Shown here one piece after another: positions 25,566-34,006 of a stretch of DNA of 64,000 nt. The notes under the pieces were generated by a model, which saw nothing but the letters and a program-made list of their open reading frames with translations, ran no database searches and had not been told where the DNA came from. The translations under genes and the position numbers were made by a program. The first letter of the stretch is position 1. Every line of letters starts with the position of its first letter. This stretch comes from Streptomyces chryseus (GTDB lineage: Bacteria; Actinomycetota; Actinomycetes; Streptomycetales; Streptomycetaceae), in the NCBI RefSeq assembly GCF_014650755.1, contig NZ_BMVO01000027.1, forward strand, positions 1 to 64,000, read 5' to 3'.

Positions 25566-26570
25566 TCAGGGGTTCGGCCGCATGTCTCCACCGTACGTGG
25601 TGCGGTAGTCCGGGACGACGATCCGGCTCGTCGGAGACTCCTGATGGACCTGGGCGGTGAACGCGTCCAGGTCCATCGTCGGGTCGCGGCGCGGGGGTTC
25701 GCTCAGCGGCTCCTCGAAGTTGTCCCAGTGGACGGGCACGACGACGCCGGGCCGGCCCAGTGCCCGCAGCAGCCGGGGCACATAGCGGGACGTGGAGTCG
25801 CTGGACGGCACCGCGACCATCGCGAGATCGGGGCTCAGGCCCTGCACGGCCCGCTCGGAGAAGTCGCTGGCGCCCGTCAGGAACGCCGAGGGCCCGTCGT
25901 TCCCGGCCGTCACCTGGAAGGCGAGCGTGTCGCCCTCCGGCAGGTCGGAGATGGTCCTCGGGGCAGCCTCGGGCGGCGCGTTCAGCGTGCCCGGGGCGAA
26001 GTAGGAGTACCGCTTGTTGCGGCTGTGCAGGCTCGATACGACCTCCACCGTGAGCCCGCCGAAGTCCAGCACCTCGCCGCCCTTCACCACCGAGATCTGC
26101 CCCGGGTCGACACCGAAGGCGACCAGCAGATGGAAGGTGGTCTCCGTGCCGACGACGCGGGCGCCGGTGGACTTGGCGATGAGGGGCACATCGGCAATGT
26201 GGTCCCAGTGGGAGTGGCTGACCAGGACGATCTCGGGGTGGCCGATGTGCTCCCGTACCAGCTCGGGATCGGACCTCAGCTTCGTACCCGGCTTGAAGCC
26301 CCCGTCGAACAGGCCGGTCTTGAACCGGGTGAGGTACGGGTCGAAGAGCACCGTACGGCCGCCGACGTCGATGCGCCAGCCGGAGGTGCCCAGCCAGCGC
26401 AAGGACACCGAACCGGCCGCCGGGGCCCTGCGGGGTGCCGCCGCAGGGGCGGCGGTCGTGGCGGGAAGCAGCGGGGCGGCCGCGCCGAGCGCGGCGCCGC
26501 GCAGCACCGTACGTCGGCCGAACCCCTGGATGCGCCGCTTCGGGCGCTGTGCGTCTGTGTCGTCGCTCAT
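25566..26570 (-). CDS. Tat-exported metallo-beta-lactamase-fold hydrolase
   Basis: The 334 residues begin with a twin-arginine signal (RIQGFGRRTVLRGAALGAAA), so it is exported folded. The metal motif is SHSHWDHIADVPL (HxHxDH). Later VVSSLHSRN and VVPVHWDNFEEPL supply further histidines. Its opening SLRWLGTSGWRIDVGGRTVL is typical of the UlaG/RomA-like branch of MBL hydrolases, which act on phosphodiester or lactone-type substrates. The substrate is unknown, and it is transcribed alone. Confidence 0.88.
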   Translation of the reverse strand: MSDDTDAQRPKRRIQGFGRRTVLRGAALGAAAPLLPATTAAPAAAPRRAPAAGSVSLRWLGTSGWRIDVGGRTVLFDPYLTRFKTGLFDGGFKPGTKLRSDPELVREHIGHPEIVLVSHSHWDHIADVPLIAKSTGARVVGTETTFHLLVAFGVDPGQISVVKGGEVLDFGGLTVEVVSSLHSRNKRYSYFAPGTLNAPPEAAPRTISDLPEGDTLAFQVTAGNDGPSAFLTGASDFSERAVQGLSPDLAMVAVPSSDSTSRYVPRLLRALGRPGVVVPVHWDNFEEPLSEPPRRDPTMDLDAFTAQVHQESPTSRIVVPDYRTTYGGDMRPNP

Positions 26571-26653
26571 GGCGTCAGGAGATCAGGACGTGGCCCTCGC
26601 CGTCCAAGATCAAAATCCTTGGGTCCTCATATGCGGACGCATATGAGCGCACG

Positions 26654-27547
26654 TCACAGCCCTTTACTTCGCAGGAAGTCGACGGCGATCCGGGCCGTGG
26701 CACCGATCGCGGCGTCCACCGCCGGACGCGAGGCGGCCAGCCCCCGCGTACGGGCGAAGACGGAGACCGCGTAGCGGCCGCCGTCGGGGTACCGCACGAC
26801 TCCCGCCTCCATGTGCAGCCCGGGCAGGGTTCCGGTCTTCGCCGCGACTATTACCTCGTCGGGAAACCCCGACACCAGCCGGTGCCTGAATACCTGACGT
26901 GCCATCAGCTCGCGTACGTGGGCGCACGCCTCGGGCGGGCCCGCCTCGTCACGCCAGACGAGACGCAGCAGCCGGGTGATCTCACGGGGCGTGCTGGCGT
27001 TGGTCCGCAACGGATCCAGCACGCTCAGCCGTCTCTTGCGATCGTCCGGCAGAGCTGGGTAACGGAGGGCGAACTCCACCTCGTCACGGGCGCCCACCTC
27101 GGCGAGCATCGACTCCAGTACGTCACGGGGACCGCCCACGATCCGGGTCCCGGGAAGCCCGAGTTCCCCGGCGAGAAGCCGCACCGTGTCGAGGCCGACC
27201 CGTGCCAGCAGCAGATCCGCCGCCGAGTTGTCGCTCACCGAGATCGCGAAGAACGCCAGATCGCGCAGCGACAGCTCGACGTCGTCCGCACAGCCTGCCG
27301 TGCCCCAGCCGCCGAGCCGGTCGGCCGCCGTCACCCGCACCCGCTCCCGGGGGTCGAGCTGGCCGGCGGCCACCTGCCGGGCGAACTCCAGGACCAGCAG
27401 CACCTTGAAGACCGAGGCGATCACGACCGGCCCGTCCGCGCCGACCGCCACCTCCTGGGTGCCCGGCTCCGTGTCGATGGCGACGGCATGGAGCACCCCC
27501 TCGGCACCCGCCCCCGCGAAGACCTCGCGGATCCGTTCCTCGACCAT
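26654..27547 (-). CDS. Serine hydrolase of the class A beta-lactamase fold, no signal peptide
   Basis: The ATG at 27547 has GAGGGG upstream and gives 297 residues. The active-site Ser45-x-x-Lys48 is in VIASVFKVLLVLE, the SDN motif lies at residues 105-107 (ISVSDNSAADLLL), and the KTG box is in IVAAKTGTLPGLH. No N-terminal signal peptide or Tat motif is present, so unlike true secreted beta-lactamases it should be cytoplasmic unless a longer start exists. The divergent LysR gene starts only 30 bp away, recalling AmpR/ampC. It may be a beta-lactamase relative or an esterase-like hydrolase. Confidence 0.82.
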   Translation of the reverse strand: MVEERIREVFAGAGAEGVLHAVAIDTEPGTQEVAVGADGPVVIASVFKVLLVLEFARQVAAGQLDPRERVRVTAADRLGGWGTAGCADDVELSLRDLAFFAISVSDNSAADLLLARVGLDTVRLLAGELGLPGTRIVGGPRDVLESMLAEVGARDEVEFALRYPALPDDRKRRLSVLDPLRTNASTPREITRLLRLVWRDEAGPPEACAHVRELMARQVFRHRLVSGFPDEVIVAAKTGTLPGLHMEAGVVRYPDGGRYAVSVFARTRGLAASRPAVDAAIGATARIAVDFLRSKGL

Positions 27548-27577
27548 CGGTTCGCCCCTCACGTAAGGTCCTTGGCT
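27548..27577. promoter_or_regulatory. 30-bp divergent start region between the serine hydrolase and LysR genes
   Basis: Only 30 bp separate the two start codons. The promoters must therefore overlap each other or lie inside the neighbouring coding sequences, so binding of the LysR protein would affect both genes. The stretch includes the hydrolase's own ribosome site. Confidence 0.5.
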
Positions 27578-28558
27578 GTGGATCTCTTGCGCCACCTGCG
27601 TATCTTCGTCGCCGTCGCCGACGAGCTGCACTTCAGCCGGGCCGCCGACCAGCTTGGCATGGCTCAGCCACCCCTCAGCCAGGCGGTACGCAGACTGGAG
27701 AAGGACCTCGGCGCCGAGCTGTTCGACCGATCGCACCGCCAGGTCCGGCTGACCGCCGCCGGCATGGTGCTGCTGGACGAGGCCCGCGAACTCCTGGCCC
27801 GCGAGGAGCGGTTACGGACGCTGGCCCGCCGCGCCGGGGACGGCGGCCTGGGCACCCTGCGCGCGGGCGTGCCGCCCGACACCACGGTCGCCATGCTCTC
27901 CACGCTGCTCTCGGCCTGCGCGGAGCACTCCCCGGGCCTGTCCGTCGATCTCCAGGAGATCACCACCGAGGAACAACTGCGGCTGCTCGCCTCCGGTGGG
28001 CTCGATGTCGGCCTCGTCCACCAGCCCGTGGACGCCACCGAACTCCGCCTCGGCGCGGAGGTGTGCGTGGAACTCGGTGTCGTTCTGCCCCGCACCTCAC
28101 CGCTGGCCCGGCTCCCCGAGGTCGCGCTCGCCGAACTGTCCGGCCACGACCTGGTGCTCTTCCCCCGTGCCCAGGCCGCCGGCTGGTACGACCGGATCCT
28201 CGACACCTGCCGCGCCGAGGGCTTCGTGCCGGGCCGCCTCCGGCACGCCTCCAACCCCGAGTTCGTGCTGGCCCTCGTCCACGCGGGCCACGGCATCGCC
28301 TTCGACCAGGGGCCGGTGGCCCGCAAGGAGCCCCGCGTCGTCTGGCGGCCGCTGGCCGGCCGCCCCCTCACCCGGCGGACCACCGGGGCCTGGCCCGCCG
28401 GCCGGTCCGCCCACCCGGCCGCCCCTCACTTCGCGGAGCTCGCGGCCGACGTGCTCGCCCGCGACCGTACGGCAGCGGCCCCGCGCCGCGACGACGGCCC
28501 GCGCCCGCCGGACGGGCCGCCCCGCCCGTGGTCGGTGGTGTACGACGAGTCGAGCTGA
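27578..28558 (+). CDS. LysR family transcriptional regulator, AmpR-like context
   Basis: The GTG at 27578 gives 326 residues. DLLRHLRIFVAVADELHFSR, then AADQLGMAQPPLSQAVRRLE, form the LysR helix-turn-helix. The effector domain includes LGTLRAGVPPDTTVAMLSTL and EFVLALVHAGHGIAFDQGPV. The C-terminal 35 residues are Arg/Pro-rich and probably disordered. It most likely controls the serine hydrolase read divergently from the same 30-bp gap. Confidence 0.9.
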   Translation: MDLLRHLRIFVAVADELHFSRAADQLGMAQPPLSQAVRRLEKDLGAELFDRSHRQVRLTAAGMVLLDEARELLAREERLRTLARRAGDGGLGTLRAGVPPDTTVAMLSTLLSACAEHSPGLSVDLQEITTEEQLRLLASGGLDVGLVHQPVDATELRLGAEVCVELGVVLPRTSPLARLPEVALAELSGHDLVLFPRAQAAGWYDRILDTCRAEGFVPGRLRHASNPEFVLALVHAGHGIAFDQGPVARKEPRVVWRPLAGRPLTRRTTGAWPAGRSAHPAAPHFAELAADVLARDRTAAAPRRDDGPRPPDGPPRPWSVVYDESS

Positions 28559-28650
28559 CGGTTGCCCCCGGCAGGCACGCTCCTTCAACACAGCCACAGC
28601 GCGCACCCGGAACGAGCAGCACCCGACCACTGCGGCGGAGGCCCGCGCCC

Positions 28651-28959
28651 CTACCCGGCCTTCGGGTGGCGAGCCGTATCGCTTCGGTGTTCCAGTGGCG
28701 GAACGTGTCGCGGCGATGTCGGTGCGGTTGTCCCGAGCGGTGGCCAGGCTGCGGCGACGAAGCAGCCCGGGAGGTGGGGTGCAGTGATGTAGGCGCCCAG
28801 GACGCTTGCCAACCAGGCCGCGCTGGTGTTGACCATCCACGACGGCCCAGACGGCGCCGCCACCTCCGAGGTGCGGGCGGGGGCCGCTGCGATGGCGTAG
28901 CGGGCCGGCGGTCCGCAGCCGGGCTCGTCGGCAAGGGTGGTCGGCGTTTGGGCGCGCAT
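28651..28959 (-). CDS. Small hypothetical ORF (102 residues), uncertain
   Basis: The ATG at 28959 has AGGAGAG about 10 bases upstream. The product begins MRAQTPTTLADEPGCGPPAR and contains one moderately hydrophobic stretch, NTSAAWLASVLGAYITA. Codon bias is weak, the tail is low complexity, and no family is recognised. It lies in 28559-29003, which otherwise holds no gene, immediately before an IS insertion. Confidence 0.3.
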   Translation of the reverse strand: MRAQTPTTLADEPGCGPPARYAIAAAPARTSEVAAPSGPSWMVNTSAAWLASVLGAYITAPHLPGCFVAAAWPPLGTTAPTSPRHVPPLEHRSDTARHPKAG

Positions 28960-29003
28960 GGCCGTGCGCTCTCCTGTACGGATGCCGGGCAGAGGGATGG
29001 CTC

Positions 29004-30080
29004 TAGGGCCTGTGTGATGTCGTGATCATTCTTGGATTCTGTCCTGTTCGAGGGGCGGGATCCGGTAGGACTGTGGTCGTGACGCGCAGGCAACTCACCC
29101 ATGCCCAGTGGAAGTTCATCGAGCCGTATCTGCCGATCGGTAGGTACGGCCCGTATCCGGAGCGGTTGCGGGAGCAGTTCGAGGGTGTGATCTGGCGGTT
29201 CCGGTCCAGTGCCCAGTGGCGGGAGATGCCTGCCGAGTTCGGCCCCTGGGCCACCGTCTACGGACGCTTTCGCGTCTGGCGGGACGCCGGTGTGTTCACC
29301 GCCCTGCTGGAAGGCCTGATCGCCGAGGGTGCCCGGGCGGGAAGAACGGACTTGTCGCTGGTCAGTGTGGACTCGACCACGGTCCGTGCCCACCACGACG
29401 CCGCAGGGCTCCGCGTCAGCAAGCACCTCATGTCGGCCCTGGAAGAAGCCGCGCAGGAGCAGGAAACAACCCGGCAAAAGGGGGCGGCACGGAGGAACAG
29501 AACGGACAGGCCGAGCGCCGGCGCATCCGGCGCCGACGCAAGCTCCGCCTGAAGGAAGCCCTGCTCGGCCGGTCCCGGGGCGGCCTCACCAGCAAGGTTC
29601 ACCTTGCCGCGGACCGCGGATGCCGTCCCCTCGCGTTCGTCCTGACCTCCGGGCAGGCCGCGGACAGCCCGCAGTTCATCCCCGTGCTCGAGAAGGTGCG
29701 GGTCCGTCTGCCGGTCGGCCGTCCCCGCACCAGGCCCGGCGCAGTCGCTGGCGACAAGGCCTACTCATCTCGCGGCAACCGCTCCTACCTGCGCAAACGC
29801 AACATCAAAGCGGTCATCCCGGAGAAGAAGGACCAGGCCGCCAACCGGAGGAAGAAGGGCTCACGAGGTGGTCGGCCCGTCGGCCACGACGCCGACCTCT
29901 ACAAGGAACGGAACACGGTCGAGCGCCTGATCAACAAGCTGAAGGCCTGGCGAGGCATCGCGACCCGCTATGACAAGAGCCCTGACAGCTACCTCGCCGG
30001 CCTCCACCTCCGCGCCGCAATGATCTGGATCGACGACCTGATCAAAACCGCCGAATGATCACGACATCACACAGGCCCTA
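29004..30080 (+). mobile_element. Complete IS5-family insertion sequence
   Basis: Perfect terminal inverted repeats of up to 28 bp (29004-29031 and 30053-30080) bracket a single transposase read through a -1 frameshift. The ends lie in CTAG on both sides, consistent with a TA or CTAG target duplication. Intact ends and gene suggest recent insertion and possible activity. Confidence 0.88.
29079..30058 (+). CDS. IS5-family DDE transposase produced by -1 frameshift
   Basis: The first frame (GTG at 29079 to 29552) encodes HAQWKFIEPYLPIGRYGPYP, RFRSSAQWREMPAEFGPW and the first catalytic Asp in LVSVDSTTVRAHHDAAG. The second frame, -1 relative to the first and continuing to 30058, encodes RSRGGLTSKVHLAADRGCRP, the second Asp in AVAGDKAYSS and the Glu region YKERNTVERLINKLKAWRGI. 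The run of four A and five G at 29476-29484 is the natural slip site. The fused protein would be about 326 residues, normal for this IS group. Confidence 0.85.
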
Positions 30081-30119
30081 GTGCTGCGGCCCTCTCGTGT
30101 GCGCGAGGGCGGCGGGCTG

Positions 30120-31019
30120 TCAGGTGTGGAGCTGGAGCCGCTCGATCACCGTGGAGAGGTGGGCGCGCTCCTCGGCGTCGAGGCCGCGTAGCGGTAGAGG
30201 GAGGTTGCGCTGGGCGGTCAGGCCCAGGTGCGCGGCGGCCGCGGCGACGACCCGCAGAGATCCTCCGTGCCGGGTGAACAGGTCCCACAGGGGCTGGAGG
30301 CGCTGGGACTCCTCAAGGGCCCGCTCGTGCTGGCCGGTCTGGGCTGCGCGGGTAAGGGCGAGGGCCGGCTCGGGGAACGTGCCGCCGATCACCGAGTACC
30401 AGGCGTCGCATCCGGCGTTCAGGCCCCTGGCTGCGGCCGCGTCTCCGCTGATGCCCACCGTCACCGTGTCGGGCAGGAGCCGGCGCAGATGCTCGACGCG
30501 AGCCCGGGCCTTCGCTGTATCGGCGGGAAGCGAGGGGATCTTGATGGACGCCACCTGCGGCAGCCGGGCCAGGCGCGCGTACAGCTCGTCGGTGAAGGTG
30601 AAGTGCGTGGTGCCCGGGTTGTCGTAAACCACCAGGGGGATCGACAGGTTCGCGGTGACCTCCTCGTACAAGCCGAAGACGTCGTCGTCGGTCAGCGGCT
30701 GGTAGGACACCGGCGCCAGCAGCACGCCGGAGGCCCCGGCGTTCTGCGCGTCCTCGGCGGCTTGGAGCACCTGGAGGGTGCGCAGCGCCCCGATGCCGAC
30801 GATGACCGGCACTCCGTCGGCGTTGTCGACCGCGACGCGGGCGACGTGGGCGCGTTCCTCGCGGGTCAGGTAGGCGTAGGAGCCGGTTGAGCCCAGCGCT
30901 CCGATCGAGTCGACGCCGGCGGTGGCGAGCCGGTTGACCAGCGTGGCGAAAGCCTTCTCGTCGACGCTGCCGTTGCCGGGGATGGGGGTGAGCGGAAAGG
31001 CGCTCAGACCGGTGAACAA
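30120..31019 (-). CDS. Dihydrodipicolinate synthase (DapA) family aldolase
   Basis: A TTG at 31019 follows GGAGG by 6 bases and gives 299 residues beginning FTGLSAFPLTPIPGNGSVDE, the usual start for this group. The Schiff-base lysine is in VASIKIPSLPADT, the catalytic Tyr in IPLVVYDNPGTTHFT, and the GxxGxxxY-like loop in GALGSTGSYAYLTREE. It is a class I pyruvate-type aldolase or lyase. As a stand-alone paralogue it is more likely catabolic than for lysine synthesis. It follows a B3/B4-domain gene by 104 bp on the same strand. Confidence 0.85.
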   Translation of the reverse strand: MFTGLSAFPLTPIPGNGSVDEKAFATLVNRLATAGVDSIGALGSTGSYAYLTREERAHVARVAVDNADGVPVIVGIGALRTLQVLQAAEDAQNAGASGVLLAPVSYQPLTDDDVFGLYEEVTANLSIPLVVYDNPGTTHFTFTDELYARLARLPQVASIKIPSLPADTAKARARVEHLRRLLPDTVTVGISGDAAAARGLNAGCDAWYSVIGGTFPEPALALTRAAQTGQHERALEESQRLQPLWDLFTRHGGSLRVVAAAAAHLGLTAQRNLPLPLRGLDAEERAHLSTVIERLQLHT

Positions 31020-31123
31020 GGCGAACCTCCAGAGGCGCGGGTGATCCATCGGCGGCGGTCGGCTGAGGCCGCGCCGCCGGGTACCTGGGGCCGCCGTGCA
31101 GGGTAGGCGGGCCAGGGGGGTGG

Positions 31124-31822
31124 TCAGACGGTGGTGTCGGGGTGTGCCGGGCTGAGGTAGTGCACGGCGCTCTTCTCGCAGTGCGGATGGAGCAGGGTCT
31201 GCAGGTCGTCGGCCGCGGCTTTGAGCAGGTGCCCGCCGCGGGTGGCGGTGACAGTCTCCAGGACGAAGGCGACGTGGGTGGAGTCTTCGGCGATGCGGGT
31301 GCGGTGGGCGTCGCGGTGGTTCCAGTGCCGAGTGAGCACGTCGGTGGTGTCGGCGTAGATGATCTCGCCCGGCTTGGGGTTCTCGGCGGTGCCGGGCTCG
31401 CCGAGCGGGATGAAGGTCTCGCTGCCGTCGGCGTGACAGATCACGACGTCGCCGGTGACGTCGTCGAGATCGAAGGCACCGGCGGGCAGGCTGTGGCGGA
31501 CGGAGACGGCGTTGCAGGAGTCGACGGCCGGGTTGATCCGGGGCAGCCTCCCCTTCTTGGCCATGCGGCGGCCCAGGGCGTCGACGCTGGGGCGGATGCG
31601 GCGGGGGTTGGTGCCGAAGGAGCGGTAGGCGCCGTGCCACGCCTCGATGCGCGGGTCGCTCTCCTCGGCCGGCCGCCAGACGCCGTCGGCGAGCTGGGCC
31701 TCCAGGTCCGCCAGGGCGGCGGCGGTGGCAGGCCAGGGCTCGCCGCCGCGCAGGCCGCCGGCGGTGACGACGACGATGAGGGTGTTCGCGTTCCGCGCGC
31801 TGCGGCGGCAGGCGATACGCAC
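31124..31822 (-). CDS. B3/B4 tRNA-binding-domain protein (PheRS beta-like editing domain)
   Basis: The 232 residues contain RIEAWHGAYRSFGTNPRRIR, SVDALGRRMAKKGRLPRINP, DSCNAVSVRHSLPAGAFDLD and ENPKPGEIIYADTTDVLTRH, the conserved blocks of the stand-alone B3/B4 domain found in the phenylalanyl-tRNA synthetase beta chain. Free-standing copies are thought to clear mischarged tRNA or noncanonical amino acids. The N-terminal 25 residues match poorly, so the true start may differ. Its partner is the DapA-like gene downstream. Confidence 0.8.
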   Translation of the reverse strand: MRIACRRSARNANTLIVVVTAGGLRGGEPWPATAAALADLEAQLADGVWRPAEESDPRIEAWHGAYRSFGTNPRRIRPSVDALGRRMAKKGRLPRINPAVDSCNAVSVRHSLPAGAFDLDDVTGDVVICHADGSETFIPLGEPGTAENPKPGEIIYADTTDVLTRHWNHRDAHRTRIAEDSTHVAFVLETVTATRGGHLLKAAADDLQTLLHPHCEKSAVHYLSPAHPDTTV

Positions 31823-31929
31823 AGGGGGCGGTGGCTGGTTGTGTCCAGGCCGGCTCGGTGACCTGGTTCACGTCACTTTCAAGGCTCGGCGCGTCCCGCT
31901 CACGCCGGCGGCAAGGCCGGGTTCATGCG

Positions 31930-31963
31930 TCAGGGCCCGGCAGGGGAGGTTGCCGGGCCCTGA
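31930..31963 (-). terminator. Hairpin terminator after the CsbD gene
   Basis: Perfect 13-bp arms (31930-31942, 31951-31963) with an 8-base loop begin 20 bp past the CsbD stop. There is no T-run, which is common for Streptomyces terminators. Confidence 0.65.
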
Positions 31964-31983
31964 TGGGATGCGTGTGTCACAGC

Positions 31984-32163
31984 TCAGTGCTTGAAGACGT
32001 CCTTGATCTTCTCTTTCGCCTGGCGAGCGTCGCCCTTGGTCTGCTCGGCTCGGCCTTCGGCTTCCATTGACTGGTCGCCGACCGCTCGGCCGACAACCTC
32101 CTTCGCCTTGCCCTTGGCCTGCTCGACCTTGGCCTCGGTCTTCTCATCGGCCACAGCACTCAC
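31984..32163 (-). CDS. CsbD family stress protein
   Basis: The 59-residue product from the GTG at 32163 reads DEKTEAKVEQAKGKAKEVVG, GDQSMEAEGRAEQTKGDARQ, then AKEKIKDVFKH: the KGKAKEVVG and AEGRAEQTKG repeats define CsbD proteins. It is a small, charged, mostly helical protein associated with general stress responses (SigB regulon in Bacillus). It is transcribed alone and followed by a strong hairpin. Confidence 0.85.
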   Translation of the reverse strand: MSAVADEKTEAKVEQAKGKAKEVVGRAVGDQSMEAEGRAEQTKGDARQAKEKIKDVFKH

Positions 32164-32321
32164 GTCCTTCCGATCAGGCGAGTGGACGCCCTACATCTGA
32201 CCGCTGCTGCGCCGGGCAAACGCACATCACACCGATGGCTGACGCACGCCGGCCCGGCGAACCGGCGGGCATGGCGGTCACCGGCCTTGCGGGCTGCCGA
32301 TGTCAGCGCGGAACGGCTCGT

Positions 32322-33428
32322 AGACCCGCCTGACCTGCACCCCGGCGGGCAACGTCGACACCTATCAGGACCCGGCCGGCGTCACCGGCTACATCTGGAA
32401 CAAGGTCAACAAGCTCAGCGAGTTGAAGGACTCGACCGGCGAAATCACCACGTACACCTACAACGACAACGACAACGACACCCGCACCAAGACCACCCCC
32501 GGGCGGCACCGTGCAGGACATCACGCTCGACAAGTCCAGCCGCCCGACCACGATCAAGGTGACATCGCCCAAGGGCGCCCTGACCAACCTGTCGTGCACC
32601 TACGACAGTGGCGGGCGGATGACGCTGGCCAAGGAGACGGCCGGCACCACACTGAAGACGACGTGGGTGTACTGCTTCGACGCGGCCGGCAACCTCACGC
32701 CCCAAGCGGACACCGGAAACTGCCGGGGCTCCGGTTCGACGTTCACGTACAACGACGCCTCGCAGCTGACGGCGAAGGACGGCGTCACCACCGGCTGGTC
32801 CTACGACAAGCTCGGCAACGAAACCGCCGGAGCCGCCACGACAGCCGAAGCCAGCACCGCCGAGAAGTGGTCGGACTGCTCTCAGCTCACCTCGCTGACC
32901 GTGGGCGGCAAGACGTACGCCGGCCAGTACGGATCGACCGACCGAAGTGAGCGGAGCAAGCTCGGCGACACGTTCTTTTGTAACGGGCCCTTCGGCCGCC
33001 TGTCCGCCAAGTCAACTGGCGGTGTGGGAAATGGGATTCAACCTGGAACCCGGGGGCACGTTGAATCCCATGACGACCGGGGGCTACTACCTCAGCGACG
33101 CGCTCGGCTCCGTCATGGCGCTCGCCGACGAAGGGGGCACGAAGGTCAACCCGTACTCCTACAGCCTCCGCGGCGTCACCCGCGCCGCCACGTCCGAAAG
33201 TATTCTGCAGCCGCACCGGTTCGCCGGCGGCTACCAGGACCCCACCGGCCTCTACCCCCTTCGAGGCCCGCTACTACGACCCCAACATCGGCTTATGGGA
33301 AGTGCGCAGCTGGGTTCGGCATGATCGGCGGCCACATCGCACAGGGTGGTGACCCGGCTTTGACCGGCGGTCTGGGAACCAAAGCATCCACCCCCACGTG
33401 CTCCGGAGGCCTGCAGGTTCAGTTCTGA
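32322..33428 (+). pseudogene. RHS-repeat protein, C-terminal remnant with frameshifts
   Basis: RHS/YD motifs run through several frames: NVDTYQDPAGVTGYIWN, ELKDSTGEITTYTYND, DSGGRMTLAKETAGTTLKTT, GWSYDKLGNETAG, then GGYYLSDALGSVMALADEGG and HRFAGGYQDPTGLY. The core FEARYYDPNIG follows in another frame. The usual hyperconserved end and variable toxin are absent; instead a 35-residue tail with CAAGFGMIGGHIAQG stops at 33428. No start is present and at least three indels occur. RHS proteins carry polymorphic C-terminal toxins, so this is the shell of such a gene. Confidence 0.75.
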
Positions 33429-33434
33429 TCACCT

Positions 33435-33462
33435 GCCTCCCGGGCGGCCACGCCCGGGAGGC
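33435..33462 (+). terminator. 12-bp stem hairpin after the RHS remnant
   Basis: GCCTCCCGGGCG (33435-33446) pairs perfectly with 33451-33462 around GCCA. It starts 7 bp past the RHS stop and 19 bp before the next start, so it could end transcription or attenuate entry into the small membrane protein genes. Confidence 0.65.
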
Positions 33463-33480
33463 ACCTGACTGGAGGACGAA

Positions 33481-33609
33481 ATGGAACACGTACTGCAATG
33501 GGCAGCCGAAGGGAAAGAGCCCGTCACAGGCCCTCTGCTGTACGTACTGATCGGTGTGGCCGTAGCCTTCGCTGTTCTTGTCGTCGTGAAGCTCTCTCAA
33601 CGTCGCTGA
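33481..33609 (+). CDS. 42-residue single-pass membrane peptide
   Basis: TGGAGG lies 5-6 bases before the ATG at 33481. After a charged head (EHVLQWAAEGKEP) a single hydrophobic helix follows (LLYVLIGVAVAFAVLVVVKL), ending in QRR. The good ribosome site and clean topology support a real gene. Directly behind an RHS gene, tiny membrane proteins can be immunity or accessory proteins, but no family match is known to me. Confidence 0.6.
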   Translation: MEHVLQWAAEGKEPVTGPLLYVLIGVAVAFAVLVVVKLSQRR

Positions 33610-33653
33610 GAGCTGTGCGATATCAGCGATCCGTGCCGCAGAGAAAGGGATCA

Positions 33654-33875
33654 ATGGACAAGCAGACCGTAGTCGGAGTTGCGGCCCTCGTCATTGGAGT
33701 GGTCCTGGTGCTGTCGCGCTCGTACTTCGCCAAGGGTGCGACGAGCCAGCAGAACGTCTTCGGCAGAGCTAACGCGAGCAACCCTTCCTTCGCGCGAATG
33801 ATGCCGGTAATCGTTGGTTGCGGAATCGCTCTCTGTGGCGTGCTTGTCTTGGTCGGCATACTAGGAGTGCAGTAG
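33654..33875 (+). CDS. 73-residue two-pass membrane protein
   Basis: The ATG at 33654 follows GGGA and gives 73 residues with two hydrophobic helices, TVVGVAALVIGVVLVLSRSY and MPVIVGCGIALCGVLVLVGI, separated by a polar loop (GATSQQNVFGRANASNPS). This resembles small DUF-type membrane proteins found next to RHS genes in Streptomyces. It is probably co-transcribed with the 42-residue peptide. An immunity role against the lost RHS toxin is a guess. Confidence 0.6.
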   Translation: MDKQTVVGVAALVIGVVLVLSRSYFAKGATSQQNVFGRANASNPSFARMMPVIVGCGIALCGVLVLVGILGVQ

Positions 33876-34006
33876 CCGCTTGCGTGGTGAAGAAGTGCTG
33901 GAAGAACTGGTCAAGCCGACCGCTTGACGGGCCAAGCGGTTCACCGCGGACCCACGGTGACGGCTGCTCGGGCCAGGGAGCTGCGGTGCCAGCACCCCTC
34001 GGAGTC

